Source of the DNA: Paguma larvata | Lineage: Eukaryota; Chordata; Mammalia; Carnivora; Viverridae | DNA length: 64,000 nt | Reading direction: 5' to 3' | Assembly: GCA_030068075.1 (NCBI GenBank) | Contig: CM057826.1 | Location: 48,514,558-48,578,557 of the forward strand | In this document: piece by piece, positions 43,250-54,210 of the stretch | Layout: the number at the start of each line of letters is the position of its first letter | Numbering within the stretch: position 1 is the stretch's first letter | Notes under the pieces: generated by a model | Seen by the model: only the letters and a program-made list of their open reading frames with translations | Databases searched by the model: none | Told to the model about the DNA's origin: nothing | Made by a program: the position numbers and the translations under genes

Positions 43250-43795
43250 TGTGTTCTGCGCGCCTTCTCCCCTCCTCATCTTGGATCAATCCACTGCCAG
43301 CTAACTGTCTAGTTTCAGCCTCTTCCATCTGCATGGAACATTGGAGGCTCTTCTCATCCATCTCCTGTCCCCTCGTTCATTCCTCTTCGGCCACACTGGC
43401 CCCCTTGCTTCAACCCTGCTCCTGCTCCAGGGCCCTTGCACTTCCTGCTGCTTCTTGGTAGAATGCTTTCTCTCTCCTTTATTCCTTTAAGACTTTGCTC
43501 AGTTGTCATCTTCCTGATGAAATCTTCCTTTGCTCTGATGGCCTTGAAATCTAAACTTTCTGCCCTCCTGCCACAAACTTATTATCCACATTCCTGCCTT
43601 TTTACCTTATAGCACATATTACCATCTACTGTAGTATATGTTACTTACTTATCTTCATTGTTCTCTTCCCCCCTCCCCACCATCAGAATATAAACCACAT
43701 GAGGGCAGGCATATTTTTTTGGTCTTTGTTTATTAATGGATTCCCAGACCTGGCGCATAGTGGGCACTCTATAAATATTTGTTGAGTAAATGAAC
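43250..43795 (+). repeat. L2 LINE 3' region, long and well preserved
   Basis: 'ccagggcccttgcacttcctgctgcttcttggtagaatgc', 'agactttgctcagttgtcatcttcctgatgaaatcttcc', 'catgagggcaggcat', 'ctggcgcatagtgggcactctataaatatttgttgagtaaatgaa': the full L2 3' series to its terminal tail. The 70-codon plus frame at 43249-43461 lies in L2 and is not a gene. Confidence 0.92.
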
Positions 43796-44269
43796 TTAGT
43801 CATTTTGGTATCACCTCTACACTTTTTTGCCAATATTTTTATTTTAATTGGCTCACCTTTTAAACTCAAATGAATTTCCTTACAAGGAAACTTTATAGCA
43901 CTCTTATTAATGGAAAAACCAGTATTTCTTTCTATAAATAAAAGGTATGCCTCACACACTTATAAGAGGTACATAGTTATTAGATAACAGAAGTTTATTT
44001 CTAGAGCACTTAAGCTCAATTTAGTACCAATGGCATTAAGATGACATTTTGGGGAACATTGCATTAATGTCCATATTCCCCGAGGTTCTGCACTAGATGG
44101 TCTTCTCTCTATCCACTCAGCAGCAGCAAATGTTCTCAATTTACACATTGTTCTGACAAAAATTTTCTGGCACAAAATGGACACCTTACAGTGTAATTCA
44201 ATTCTGACATCAACTACCTGGAGTTAATGCAAACCCTACAAGTTAAGGGAAATATCTTTCGCAAGATTC

Positions 44270-44815
44270 CCTCCACGTCAGATACCAGCCACAGGTCTCA
44301 GGGAATACCCACACTTCTGACTTCTGTAAATTTAGGGGTTCCTGTGACCCCCACAGTTTCAATAATTAGCTAGCACAACACACAGAACTTACTGAAAGTG
44401 CCGTACCTATGATTATAGTTTTATCATAAAGGATACAAACTCAGGAACAGCCAAGAGATGCTATGGCAAGATCTGAGGATGCGGTGGACACGGTTTCTAT
44501 GCCCTCTCTTTATGGGATCTAGACATGCCATCCTCCCATCACATCCATATGCCCACCGATTAGGAAGGTCCTCTGAGCCTTGGTGTCCAGAGTTTTTATT
44601 GGGGTTTCATTATGTAGGCATCATTGGTCATGTGATTGAACTCGGTCTCCAGCAACTTCCTCACAGAGGGTACTGGCCCAGAGTTTTAACCCTCTCATCA
44701 TGTGGTTGGTCTTTCTGGTGGCCAGCTCTCATTGCAAAACTATCTAGGGCCCACCAAGGGTGGCCTCATTAGCATAACAAAGACACTCTTGTCACTAAGA
44801 AATTCTAAAGTTTTT
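44270..44815. mobile_element. Putative ERVL-type LTR, unclassified
   Basis: 'tttcaataattagctagcacaacacacagaacttactgaaagtgc', 'tagttttatcataaaggatacaaactcaggaacagcc', 'gggtttcattatgtaggcatcattgg', 'catgtggttggtctttctggtggccagctctcatt' match a long LTR known to me from other mammals but whose name I cannot recall. The 104-codon plus frame 44458-44772 lies inside. Confidence 0.55.
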
Positions 44816-45089
44816 GAAGCTTTGTGCCATCTCCTCTGAAATGAAGACCCTCAGATTCAACTGCTACCTGGGTAGCTTTTTTAGGAGGTACCATAGTACT
44901 TTTAATCCAGCAATGTCTGCAAATAAACCCCTATCCTCATCCCACCACCCCATCCAACAGATTATTCTTCCTCTTGTATTTCTTCTTAGTAAATGTCATC
45001 ATATCGCCATCCACCCAGCTGCCCAAATCTGAAACCTGGATTGTACCCTTCCATAACCATGCTGCTTATCACACAGTGTGATAATTTCC

Positions 45090-45213
45090 TGTTTGTGTCT
45101 CTTGGCCACTAGCTTGTGACAGCAGTAATTGTGTCTATCTTATTCACTTGTATGTCCTTGCACCTGGCACATAGTTGAAACTCCATAAATATACACTGAA
45201 TTAATGGATGAAA
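45090..45213 (+). repeat. L2 LINE 3' tail
   Basis: 'gtgtctatcttattcacttgtatgtccttgcacctggcacatagttgaaactccataaatatacactgaattaatggatg' is the L2 terminal block. Another weak L2-like stretch lies just upstream. Confidence 0.75.
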
Positions 45214-45536
45214 TGGTTTGAAATTGGAGCATTTCAAAATAAAACTTCTGAATAATTACTTTCTGAACCAGTAATTACCAACTTTCCTATAGATGATGCT
45301 CTGGTGTTATCTAATTTTGAGAATTAGTGAGTATTATCTATGCTCATAATACTTGGCTTACAAGTATCTTCATTCATACATTCATTGCATGTTTATTGAA
45401 TATCTGCTAATGTCATAACTCTGCCCTGGTCTCTGGGGCTGGAGATGAGTGGTTACCCAGTCAGTCGACTGGGAGAAGCATATATATATACAATTGTAGT
45501 AAAATATCATAGGTCGTATTAAAAATCATATGAGCA

Positions 45537-45646
45537 GTCAGTTAAGTGTCCAACTCTTGATTTTTGGCTCAGATCATGATCTCACAGTTGGTGGTATTGA
45601 GCCCAGCATTGGGCTCCGTGCTAACAGCACAGAGCCTGCTTGGGAT

Positions 45647-45682
<36 letters not shown>

Positions 45683-45754
45683 ACTCATGCATGCTCACTC
45701 TTTTTTTTTCCTCTCTCTCTCTCTCTCTCAAAATAAATAAAAAACTTTAAAAAA
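45537..45754 (+). repeat. Felid tRNA-Lys SINE, 5'-truncated
   Basis: Begins at GTCAGTTAAGTGTCC, missing the first ~20 bases and half of the A box. TSD ATATGAGCA at 45528-45536 and 45755-45763 shows the truncation happened at insertion. The CT tract is expanded (45646-45729). Confidence 0.94.
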
Positions 45755-45784
45755 ATATGAGCAAGGTCCTATGGAAATACTAAC

Positions 45785-46285
45785 TGTGGTAGATTGGATT
45801 ATTGTTACTTTTTATAAAGAATTATACACCCAAGCCCTCTGCCACATTCTGCCCAGCCCAGTGCCTGTCGTGAGGGTATACAGAGCATTTATTCCCGTCC
45901 CATTTACTTGGGGCTTGACTATGTAACTTGTTTTGACCAATTACTTTAGGCAGAAGTAAAGTGACAATGAGCCAGTTCTGACCAAATACTTTGAGAGGCA
46001 TAGAAAATTTTTGTCAGATACCTCGGACTTTTGCCTTTGGCCATAAGGCCATGTCTCAGGTAGTCATTTCTCTCTCAGCCTGAGTTCTAGAATAAAGACA
46101 CTTGGAGCAGATTTAAACTTAAACCATAGAGTGGAGTTCAGCCTAGTCCTGCTGAGCCAAGCCAATTCACAGGCAACCTACATTCCTATTAATGTGAAAT
46201 AGATTCTTATTGTAAGTCACTGAGATGGGAAGGTTTGAGTGTTTGTTACACAGCATTATCACAGCAGAAATCTGACTAATACACT
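45785..46285 (+). mobile_element. MLT1-like (MaLR) LTR
   Basis: 'acttggggcttgactatgtaacttgttttgaccaatta', 'ggcagaagtaaagtgacaatgagcc', 'cctgctgagccaagccaattc', 'gtaagtcactgagatgggaaggtttgagtgtttgttacacagcattatcacagcagaaatctgactaatac', a MaLR-style terminus. Confidence 0.7.
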
Positions 46286-46831
46286 GAGTCTCCATCTAAC
46301 TACTCTAGTGGGGTATGAAACCAAGGAAAAGGCTATACATGGCCATGGCTATTTCCCAGGACACAAAATGCCCCAAATTCTCTGCTGTTTGTAGACTATT
46401 AAAGAAAAAGTCATTACAGTGAACTCAGTGCTTTATTCCTTACATCATGAAGCCTGGGATCCAGACATGGCAAGAAATAAACACAAGACTCCCTAAAAGC
46501 ATCTGAACTATTTATACTTGAAAATCTACCTTATATTTGCAGATATTTTTCCCACACCTCGAAGTTTCGTAATGCAAACTAAATGTAGTGACATCGATCA
46601 ATTAGAGCACACAATTTTACCTGTGCAGAACATTAAAGTTCTGATATAATCCCAGGGGAACCTGCACCACTTGGATGAAAAAAGCTGGTCTCCCCAGGCA
46701 GGGAAGCACATTGCTACCCATCAGCATGGTGAGTTTCTCAGTATGGGTTGTTACCCATTTATAGTTGCGAATTCTGCCACAAGCTATTTCATTTGTGCTA
46801 CCAATGTATAGCAAAGATGATAAAATTGTGT
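46286..46831. other. Unassigned, no gene seen
   Basis: No repeat or exon recognised. Confidence 0.35.
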
Positions 46832-46852
46832 AAAAGAAACTCTCTAACTCCT

Positions 46853-47057
46853 AGGGAGCTGGGGTGGCTCAGTCAGTTAAGGATTGACTTCAGCTCAGGT
46901 CATGATCTCACAGTTTGTAAGTTCAAGCGCCACACTGGGTTCTGTGCTGACAGCTCAGAGCCTGGAGCCTGCTTCATATTCTGTCTCCCTCTCTCTCTCC
47001 CCTCCCCCCACTTATGCTCTGTCTCTCTCAAAAATAAATAAATATTAAAAAAAAAAA
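46853..47057 (+). repeat. Felid tRNA-Lys SINE
   Basis: 'gctggggtggctcagtcagttaagg' through AAATAAATAAATATT and A-tail. AAAAGAAACTC at 46832 and after the tail is a probable TSD, with about ten extra bases between left TSD and head. Confidence 0.93.
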
Positions 47058-47164
47058 GAAACTCCGATTCTCTTTTTCTCCAATGCTACTGCTGGCTCAT
47101 TTGTTTGTTTTAAATGCGAAGCAATCAAAACTCGTGGTTACAAAAAAGTCCTATGAATTAGAGT

Positions 47165-47582
47165 TCTTTGAATTAGAGTTTGAATCCAGGCTCATTAAGA
47201 ATAGTATAAAAATGACTTAAGCTCTCAGGGGCACCCGGGTGGCTCAGTCAGTTGAGCGTCTGACTCTTGATTTATGCTCAGGTCACGATCTCACAGCTTT
47301 ATGGGTTTGATCCCCACTTTGGGCTCTGTGCTGGCAGTGCAGAACCTGCTTGAGATTCTCGCTCCTTTCTCTCTCTGCCCCTCCCCTACTTGCACTATCT
47401 CAAAATAAATAAATGAACTTAAAAAAAAATGACTTAAGCTCTTGGCTTCAATTTCTTCATTTGTAAAATGAGAATAATAATGTTTATCTCATTGATTATG
47501 AAAAGTCAATGAAGCAATCTTGTGAGGCTTTAGCACAATGCCTAGCACACAGTAAGTGGTCAATAAATGATGGAAATTATTA
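47165..47582 (+). repeat. MIR SINE, split by a felid SINE
   Basis: Left part 'gaattagagtttgaatccaggctc', right part 'ttggcttcaatttcttcatttgtaaaatgagaataataatgtttatctc' and 'tagcacaatgcctagcacacagtaagtggtcaataaatgatgg'. The two parts join in register once the inserted SINE is removed. Confidence 0.9.
47226..47424 (+). repeat. Felid tRNA-Lys SINE inserted in a MIR
   Basis: Head GGGGCACCCGGGTGGCTCAG. Perfect 18-bp TSD beginning AAAAATGACTTAAGC at 47208-47225 and 47425-47442. Confidence 0.97.
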
Positions 47583-48235
47583 GAAGGTGAATTTTGTTAG
47601 TGCAACTTTTTTTTAGGGAAACAGCTGTTCGTTATAGAAAGACAGGCTGTGTCATGGCACTTAGTTTGACCTTTTTACTATTGGGGAAAATAAAAACCTC
47701 AGGACCTAGATCTTGATTAATTTATATGCTATGTTTATAAACAGCTAATCTTTCTCCACTTTGGGTCTCTGAGAGGAATAGGGTCAATGACACAGAAAAT
47801 TTGGACTTGTTGCAAAATGAATGCTTCCGGAACCTCAATTTGGTTGAGATCAAATAGACTGGCCTCTCTGGTAATGAACTGTGGGCAAGTTTTCAGGCAG
47901 CCATGTAGTACACTTGGATTCCTCCACACACCACACTAGAGTGACAGCAGTGTGCTGTGGAGCAGCCAAGGTGAAATGTTTCTCCAGTGAATCTGCCAGG
48001 AAGATAAGAAACACATTCCAACAACAAATGCATTGCCCAAACGGCGGGTCACCTGATTCTCAGATCTACTCCTTTCCTGACTGCAGAGAACACCAGGGTA
48101 GACAGCCTTGGGTTTATGGAAAACGTGATTGACAGGGAAAGTTAATTCTCTTCAGAAACTTCAAGTTGATGATCGTTCTGATTTACAAGAAAGAATTTGT
48201 CGTAAGGCATATTTGATGGTTTACCTTGAAAGATC
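47583..48235. other. Unassigned, no gene seen
   Basis: No repeat recognised. Frames at 47735-47929 (minus) and 47881-48132 (plus) are short and uninformative. Confidence 0.35.
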
Positions 48236-48239
48236 TTGG

Positions 48240-48240
48240 A

Positions 48241-48274
<34 letters not shown>

Positions 48275-48298
48275 ATGTGTTTGCGTGGTGTGTCCCCA
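48240..48298 (+). repeat. (TG)n with CGCGCG, Z-DNA candidate
   Basis: Twelve TG units, then GCGCGCG and imperfect TG. Strict purine-pyrimidine alternation over about 40 bases including CG steps favours Z-DNA. Confidence 0.92.
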
Positions 48299-48336
48299 CA
48301 CATTGGCAGGTGCCTCTTGTTTGAAATAAGCAGGCA

Positions 48337-48531
48337 GGGGTGCCTGGGTGGCTCGGCTCAGGTCATGATCTCACGGTCTGTGAGTTCAAGCCCCGCGTCG
48401 GGCTCTGTGCTGAGGGCTCAGAGCCTGGAGCCTGCTTCAGATTCTGTATATTCCTCTCTCTCTCTCTGCCCTTCCCCTGCTCATACTCTGTCTCTATGTC
48501 TCTTAAAAATAAATAAACGTTAAAAAATAAA
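48337..48531 (+). repeat. Felid tRNA-Lys SINE with head deletion
   Basis: GGGGTGCCTGGGTGGCTCGGCTCAGGTC: about 22 bases between A box and 'ggctcaggtc' are missing, probably by slippage between two GGCTC copies. Perfect 16-bp TSD TTGAAATAAGCAGGCA at 48321-48336 and 48532-48547. Otherwise close to consensus, so young. Confidence 0.97.
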
Positions 48532-49300
48532 TTGAAATAAGCAGGCAATTGTAACTTACAAATTATATGAGACTGCCATTTGAAATATATCTCAAGTTCC
48601 TCCCCTGAAGAAGTATAATATTTCACCCCTCTACCCAGGCATTCTGTGTCCAAGTCCTTCTACATTCTCTGAGCCACTTCAGAATATACTGAACTCAGAG
48701 GTGAAGCTAGAGCAGTTTGAAAATTTATTTTCTATACTACAGAGTTTAGAACTTGATCTTGTTCAAAATATATATACACGCTCTCTCAAGTTCACTCAGA
48801 AAAGAAACAATTAGTTAAATGTGTAATCTCAGAGCAAAGATCAATATGACTCACATGAAAAAATTAATGAAGGGTCACAGAGTAAAAATCCACCTTATTT
48901 TGTTTTTTTTAAAGAAAATATAAGACCTTTCACCTCTCTGAGGAAAAAGAAAACAATAGGGGAGATAATATATATGGGGTTTGTTGTTGTTTTTTTGTAT
49001 TTATTCTGCTTTGTATTTTGTTATGCTTTTAAAATGTGTGAGTTACAGTGTTTCATCTGTTTTGGAATTTGGGGGCTGTCACCTCTTCAAATACATTTTC
49101 TTCTCAATTTTCACTCTTCTTTATTTCTGAGATTTCAATTACACTTATGTTAGTTAAGTTTGTACCTTTCCACAGGTTTTTGATACTGTTATTTTCTTCG
49201 ACTTATTTTTCTCTCTGCTTTAGTTGAATAATTTCTGTTGACTCACTTCCAGGTCGCTAATCCTTTGTTATGCTTTGTGCAGTCTACTGTTATGCCCATC

Positions 49301-49302
<2 letters not shown>

Positions 49303-49344
<42 letters not shown>
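49303..49344 (+). repeat. (TA)n microsatellite
   Basis: About 19 TA units, able to extrude as a cruciform. Confidence 0.98.
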
Positions 49345-49345
<1 letters not shown>

Positions 49346-49573
49346 CAGTTACACAATTTCTATTTGGTTCAGTTGTATATTTTTCATTTATCTGATAAGA
49401 TTCTCCATCTCTAACAGCATTTAAACCTTTCTTCTGAATTCATTCATAGTTATAGTAATTATAAATAAATTCTTTTCTGAAAATTTCATCCTATGGACCA
49501 CTCGTGGGTGTGAGTCTACCGATATTCAGGTTTTATGTCTCTTAACTACAGGTCACATTTTCCTGCTTCTTCA

Positions 49574-49750
49574 AAATAATTTTTTTAAGTTTATTTATCT
49601 TGAGAGAGTGAGAGCAGGGGAGGGGCAGAGAAAGAGGGAGAGAGAAAGAATCCCAAGCAGATGCAGGACTCGAACTCGCAAACGGGGAGATCATTACCTG
49701 AGTGGAAATCAAGAGCTGGATGCCTAACCACTAAGTCACCCAAGTGCCCC
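49574..49750 (-). repeat. Felid tRNA-Lys SINE
   Basis: Minus orientation. Perfect 13-bp TSD TCCTGCTTCTTCA at 49561-49573 and 49751-49763. Shortened middle. Confidence 0.96.
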
Positions 49751-49763
49751 TCCTGCTTCTTCA

Positions 49764-50451
49764 CATGCCATAATTTTTATTATATTTCAGACACAGCGTG
49801 TAAAAGACCAACAGAGACCGAAGGAGATTATCATGGATTCCAGAACGGACTCACCCTTTTGTTTGACAAGCAGCTATTATTAGGGGCTGAACTCATCAAG
49901 CTAATTAGCAGTTGAGCTGAATAGGGGCTGCACAGCCAGCCAAATTAGTTTCCCTTCTCCTCTGGTTTAAATGTCTTAAGGGAGATCAGGCCCCTCCCTT
50001 CAGCAGGGTTTTGGGGTTTAAGCGCCACAAGACTTGGCCGTCTCTCTGTGCTTTCCATACCTGTTCCAGGCTTTCTGATGATTTCATTTATTGAATGAAA
50101 TGCCTGTGGAGGAAATTGGTAGATGGAGAGGGCTAACTCTGACTTCGCAGCTCTTCCAGATTCCAATCTTCCATGCCAGCCTATGCAGGGCCTTTAAAAG
50201 CATGGCCGATTTCTCCTTGTTCCCACTAAACTGTTCTGCCCTCAGTGGGCTTGCTTCTCCCTCAGACTCTGGTCTGTGCTTATCTAAAAAAGCCCTGCTC
50301 TCTCTTTAATTGTTGTTGTCTCTTAACATGGTTTGTTGTTGTTGTTAGCGAATGATGGTCTTCTATGGATCTTTCTATCCTTATAGTGGAACTCTTAAAT
50401 TTGATTCTATGAGTTAAATAGTAGATTCCTTCAACAACACATTTTGCTTTT
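49764..50451. other. Unassigned; one homeodomain palindrome
   Basis: No repeat recognised after about 49800. CTAATTAG occurs at 49901-49908. GTT repeats at 50330-50346. Frames are uninformative. Confidence 0.35.
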
Positions 50452-50466
50452 AAAATAAAGTATTTG

Positions 50467-50705
50467 GGGGGCGCCTGGGTGGCTCAGTCGGTTAAGCGGC
50501 CGACTTCGGCTCAGGTCATGATCTTACGGTCTGTGAGTTCAAGCCCCGCGTCGGGCTCTGTGCTGAGGGCTCAGAGCCTGGAGCCTGCTTCGGATTCTGT
50601 GTCTGCCTCTCTCTCTCTGCCCTTCCCCTGCTCATGCTCTGTCTCTCTGTCTCTCAAAAATAAAGAAACGTTTAAAAAAAATAAAAAGAAAAAGAAAAAG
50701 AAAAT
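50467..50705 (+). repeat. Felid tRNA-Lys SINE, near consensus
   Basis: GGGGCGCCTGGGTGGCTCAGTC head, A box TGGCTCAGTCGG, B box GTTCAAGCC, 'gcgtcgggctctgtgctgagggctcagagcctggagcctgcttcgg' body with CpGs still present, and an AAAG-rich tail. Perfect 15-bp TSD AAAATAAAGTATTTG at 50452-50466 and 50706-50720. The CpG content points to a recent insertion. Confidence 0.98.
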
Positions 50706-50720
50706 AAAATAAAGTATTTG

Positions 50721-50976
50721 GGGTGCCTGGGTGGCTCGATAAGTTTATGTGTCCGACTTCAGCTCAGGTCATGATCTCATGGGTTCTTGGGTTCGAGCCC
50801 CTCATCGGGCTCTGTGCTGACAGCTCAGAGCCTGGAGCCTGCTTAGGATTCTGCGTCTCCTTCTCTCTCTGCTTCTACCCTGCTCACACTCCGTCTGTCT
50901 CTTTCTCTGTCAAAAATAAATAAACATTAAAAAGTTTTTTAATAAAAAAATTAAAATTAAAAAATAGTAATAAAAT
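50721..50976 (+). repeat. Felid tRNA-Lys SINE, second of a head-to-tail pair
   Basis: Starts GGGTGCCTGGGTGGCTCG directly after the right TSD of the previous SINE. Ends AAATAAATAAACATT with a long A/T-rich tail. Its own right TSD is probably 50977-50990, similar to AAAATAAAGTATT. Confidence 0.96.
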
Positions 50977-51124
50977 AAAATAAGGTGATTAATGATTTAT
51001 CAAAACATAATCTGCTTGCAGATAATTTTTCCCATTTATAGCCTTCAAGATTGGACTTCACTGCCTCCATGAAAGATTGAGGTAGAGATTATGTGAAAGA
51101 GCTAATTTACAGGAGGGAAATGAA

Positions 51125-51215
51125 CGGCAACTAACATTTATTAAGTGCTAGGATTTAGTATGCCCTCAAGAGCTCTGCTTGGTTCTTTAGTAATCACTTT
51201 ATTTTTTAAAGTCAA
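51125..51215 (-). repeat. MIR fragment
   Basis: 'caactaacatttattaagtgctaggatttagtatgccctcaagagctctgcttggttctttagtaatcactt'. Confidence 0.55.
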
Positions 51216-52100
51216 AAATATTTATAGGGCATTTACACTGAGATGGAGGGAATCAGTGGAGATAGAGGTTGTACGGGAACCACGAGGTCAAGATCCCAGC
51301 CAGGGAACTTAAACAGGGATGACCAATAGGTCTTTCTGAGGAAGGAGGGGAGCTGAGCAGCTAAGGTTTGGACTTGGGAATGAATTCACATGTTCCTGAT
51401 TTAGTGTGTACCAGGCATCAGGAGGGGAGGCACCCGGACCCCATTCATGAGCTGCCAATGCTCGCGCTTAGTTCTCTGTCCCAAAATAGGACACTTCTCA
51501 CCAGGGTGGGAATCTCGAACACAGGGCAATCTCACAAATGTGGAACTCTTAAGCAGCTCTGGAGTTCTCACTGTGTTATGGACATGTCAGCTACTTTCGC
51601 TCCTCTATTCCTTAGGAATGCTTTTGTTTGCCATGGAAATAATGGCACCACATGGCAGCGTCCTAAGGTAAAGAGCTGGCTTCAATGCTTTTAATGCAGC
51701 CCAGGCACAACTGATGAAATTGTGGGTAAGCCGCATTGCTCTCTGTGGGAAATGGCACATTTCGAACAATGTTCCCCAAAGTCACAGTGATGCCTGCTGA
51801 AAAGAAAATGAGCAGTTTCTCCCTGTTCTTGTCACTTAGCCCTTATTTCCACTCTGCACAATTCTACCTGTCATATGTTTCCTCTCCTCTCCTCTTCCCT
51901 CCCTCGCTTCCTAACCCCTCCCATGCCCTTCTCTTCCTTTTCTTTGATTTTCTTACCTCTCCTAGTCTCTCTTCTCCCTAAAATCATCAGTTCTGTTGGT
52001 TTCACTAATATTCCTCTATTACTAATTGGGGTGATCGGTGTTATCATTACCCTTTTATGCTTTCACACAGTGCACTTACATTTTCCAAAGCCCTTTCAGA
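51216..52100. other. Unassigned; pyrimidine-rich
   Basis: Plus frame 51368-51694 (108 codons) and overlapping 74-codon frame show no known domain. 51880-51990 is CT-rich. Confidence 0.35.
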
Positions 52101-52102
52101 TG

Positions 52103-52136
52103 TAATAATAATGATAATGATAATAATAAAGATGAT
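52103..52136 (+). repeat. (TAA/TGA)n repeat
   Basis: Eleven imperfect ATA/ATG triplets at the left edge of a MIR. Confidence 0.85.
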
Positions 52137-52355
52137 AGCTAATACGTATATAGTGCTTACTTTTGTTGGTGGCTGTTATTAGCGCCTTACACGTATTAAC
52201 TCATTAAGGCCTAATAAGAGCCCTTTGAAACAGGTGTTATTTTTATCCTCATTTTGCAGATGAAGAAATTAGAGCACAGAGAAATAATATGCTCATTCAA
52301 TTTACAAGTAGTAGAACTGTGGTTTTAACCCAGGGAATATACCTTTAAGCACTGT
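52137..52355 (-). repeat. MIR SINE
   Basis: 'tacgtatatagtgcttac', 'gcgccttacacgtattaactcattaaggcctaataagagcc', 'tatcctcattttgcagatgaagaaattagagcacagagaaataatatgctc'. Confidence 0.88.
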
Positions 52356-52551
52356 CCTAAATCAGCTCTCATTTAAATTACCTTATTTAATTTTTATCCT
52401 AAGCCCATGAGATCTTTAGGGAAAATGTTATTTTTCCTATTTCAGAGATGAAGAGAGGTTAGAACCAGCCAGAACCCTCTGAAAAGATGGACTTGTACTT
52501 GTATGAACTCTTTGAGAAGGATAGGTCTTCTTCAGTCTTGGTGTGGCAGTG

Positions 52552-52571
52552 AAATGTGTGTGTGTGTGTGT

Positions 52572-52603
<32 letters not shown>
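52552..52603 (+). repeat. (TG)n microsatellite
   Basis: About 25 TG units with one TATG interruption. Confidence 0.98.
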
Positions 52604-52654
52604 TACCTTAGAGCATTAGATGATTAGAAGACGTCCCTCCCTTATATGTTTATT

Positions 52655-53200
52655 TCAGGCCAAATGTATCAATTGGGATACTTTGGGCTGAAAATAATAG
52701 AAAACCTAACTAGCAATAACTAAAACCATGGGTAGATTTATTCCTTACTGAAAAAAGGGCAGATGTCTCAGGGATGGTCAGTAACTCTGCGAGGTCATCA
52801 GAACTGAAGATTTTCCATTCTGCCATCCTCAGAATTTTAGTTTTTCATCCTCACCCTAGAGGCCTCATGATTGCAAAGTAGCTGCCTCAGCACTAGGAAT
52901 CACATTTTCTCCTGACTGCATACAAAGGCAGACACAAAGACAGACAAGGTGCTGAGAAAGAGTTTCATGTGTGTCTCTTTTTTATCAGAGAGGAAAATGT
53001 TTCTCAGTATACTTCCCCCTTTTATTTCACAGACCAATACTCAATCATGTGGTCACCTAAGACCACAAACAAAGGCTGGTAAAGTGACTATTTGATAAGA
53101 GGAGGCTGAGTTTGTCATGATTGGATTAGCAAACACAATCACAATTCATCTCTCAGGGCTGCATACCTGGAAACCCAAACAAAATCAGAATTCTGTTAGT
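52655..53200. repeat. Unclassified interspersed-repeat-like sequence
   Basis: 'caattgggatactttgggctgaaaataatagaaaacctaac', 'gggtagatttattccttactg', 'gggatggtcagtaactctgcgaggtcatc', 'ctgccatcctcagaattttag'. I recognise the pattern from other mammals but cannot name the family. Confidence 0.45.
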
Positions 53201-54200
53201 GGCATATTGTGTGCCTGGTAATTTACTTTAAACTACTTCAGTATAAGTGGTGTGATGTGTATATGTGCAAGTTAATGCCAATCAACACTCTAAGAATGAG
53301 TGGTTAATTAGTATATGAAGAGTCCTTATCTGAATCAATACCTTTGGTTTGTTAATTAGCATAAAGAATGTGAGGAATAAGTCTTTATTGGTGAAATGAG
53401 CTGTGTTTAAGATCAGTTACAAGTGGGGAGCAGAAGGCACTGCTGGTGCATGAATAAGGTAGAGGAAACACTAGCATGCAGCTGTCAGTACTAGAGGCGG
53501 AAGTTCTGGAGCCCCATGGCTCTGTGTCTTCCCTTGGAGGACCCTACCACTTGACCTGGTGATGAGGTCTCTGATTATGCTTTGAGGAAATCTGTTTCAC
53601 AGGAAGCTGCTCTTGTAAGGGGTTTGCCAGGGAACCTGCAGGCAGGGACAGGAGGAGTCTCTTCCAAGACAGAGAGTGCTTGTTTGCTTGCTCGCGAATA
53701 AATACCTGTATGTTTGGTGAATTTTTCCTGAGGCTTGCTTTCACTTCAAGATACCATCTTGGATGAAGGTGGCAAGAAAAGGGCTATATCACTTCTTCCT
53801 GCCTCTAACCAGCAGAGGCTACCAACACACACTAAAAAGAATCTGATTTGTGCCAAACAACCAAATTGCCCTAGGTCTGTCCAGTCCAGAAAGCCAAGGA
53901 AGAAAGGATGATGGTTGTTGGAGAGGCTACCAGACCAATAATATCATATAACAAGATATTAAATTGAAATCATTTCAGCTGAAGCACCACAATATGATAG
54001 ATACGAAATTTCAAAGTGAGGTGCTAAACCAAAACACTACTTTAAAAATAACCAATTTCAGGGCATCACATGATCAAGAGTAGATTTAGAAGATATTATG
54101 ACAAACTGTTTTTGGGTTGATCTGTTTCTACTTGGTGAGCCCCACCTTCCAGTGGGAGAAGTGGGAGTGGTCTACCCTCACCTTAAGTCTAAAAAGAGAG
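53201..54200. other. Unassigned, no gene seen
   Basis: No repeat or exon recognised. Confidence 0.35.
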
Positions 54201-54210
54201 CTTTAGCAGA

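Larger units (their letters stand above)
48990..49800 (-). mobile_element. L1M-like 3' region (antisense), split by SINE and TA repeat
   Basis: 'cacctcttcaaatacattttcttctc', 'tgagatttcaattacacttatgttag', 'gttgaataatttctgttgactc', 'ttacacaatttctatttggttcagttg', 'gaaaatttcatcctatgg' and after the SINE 'cacatgccataatttttattatatttcagac' match old L1 3' text on the reverse strand, as in copy C at 20655. Confidence 0.65.

Noticed and set aside
44458..44772. 104-codon plus frame
   Set aside because: Lies inside an LTR-like repeat and has no recognisable domain.
50464..50712. 82-codon frame across a SINE, with similar frames in other SINEs (22691, 48236, 50723, 9509)
   Set aside because: The shared MISxSVSSSPASGS-like peptide comes from the SINE sequence itself and is not a protein family.
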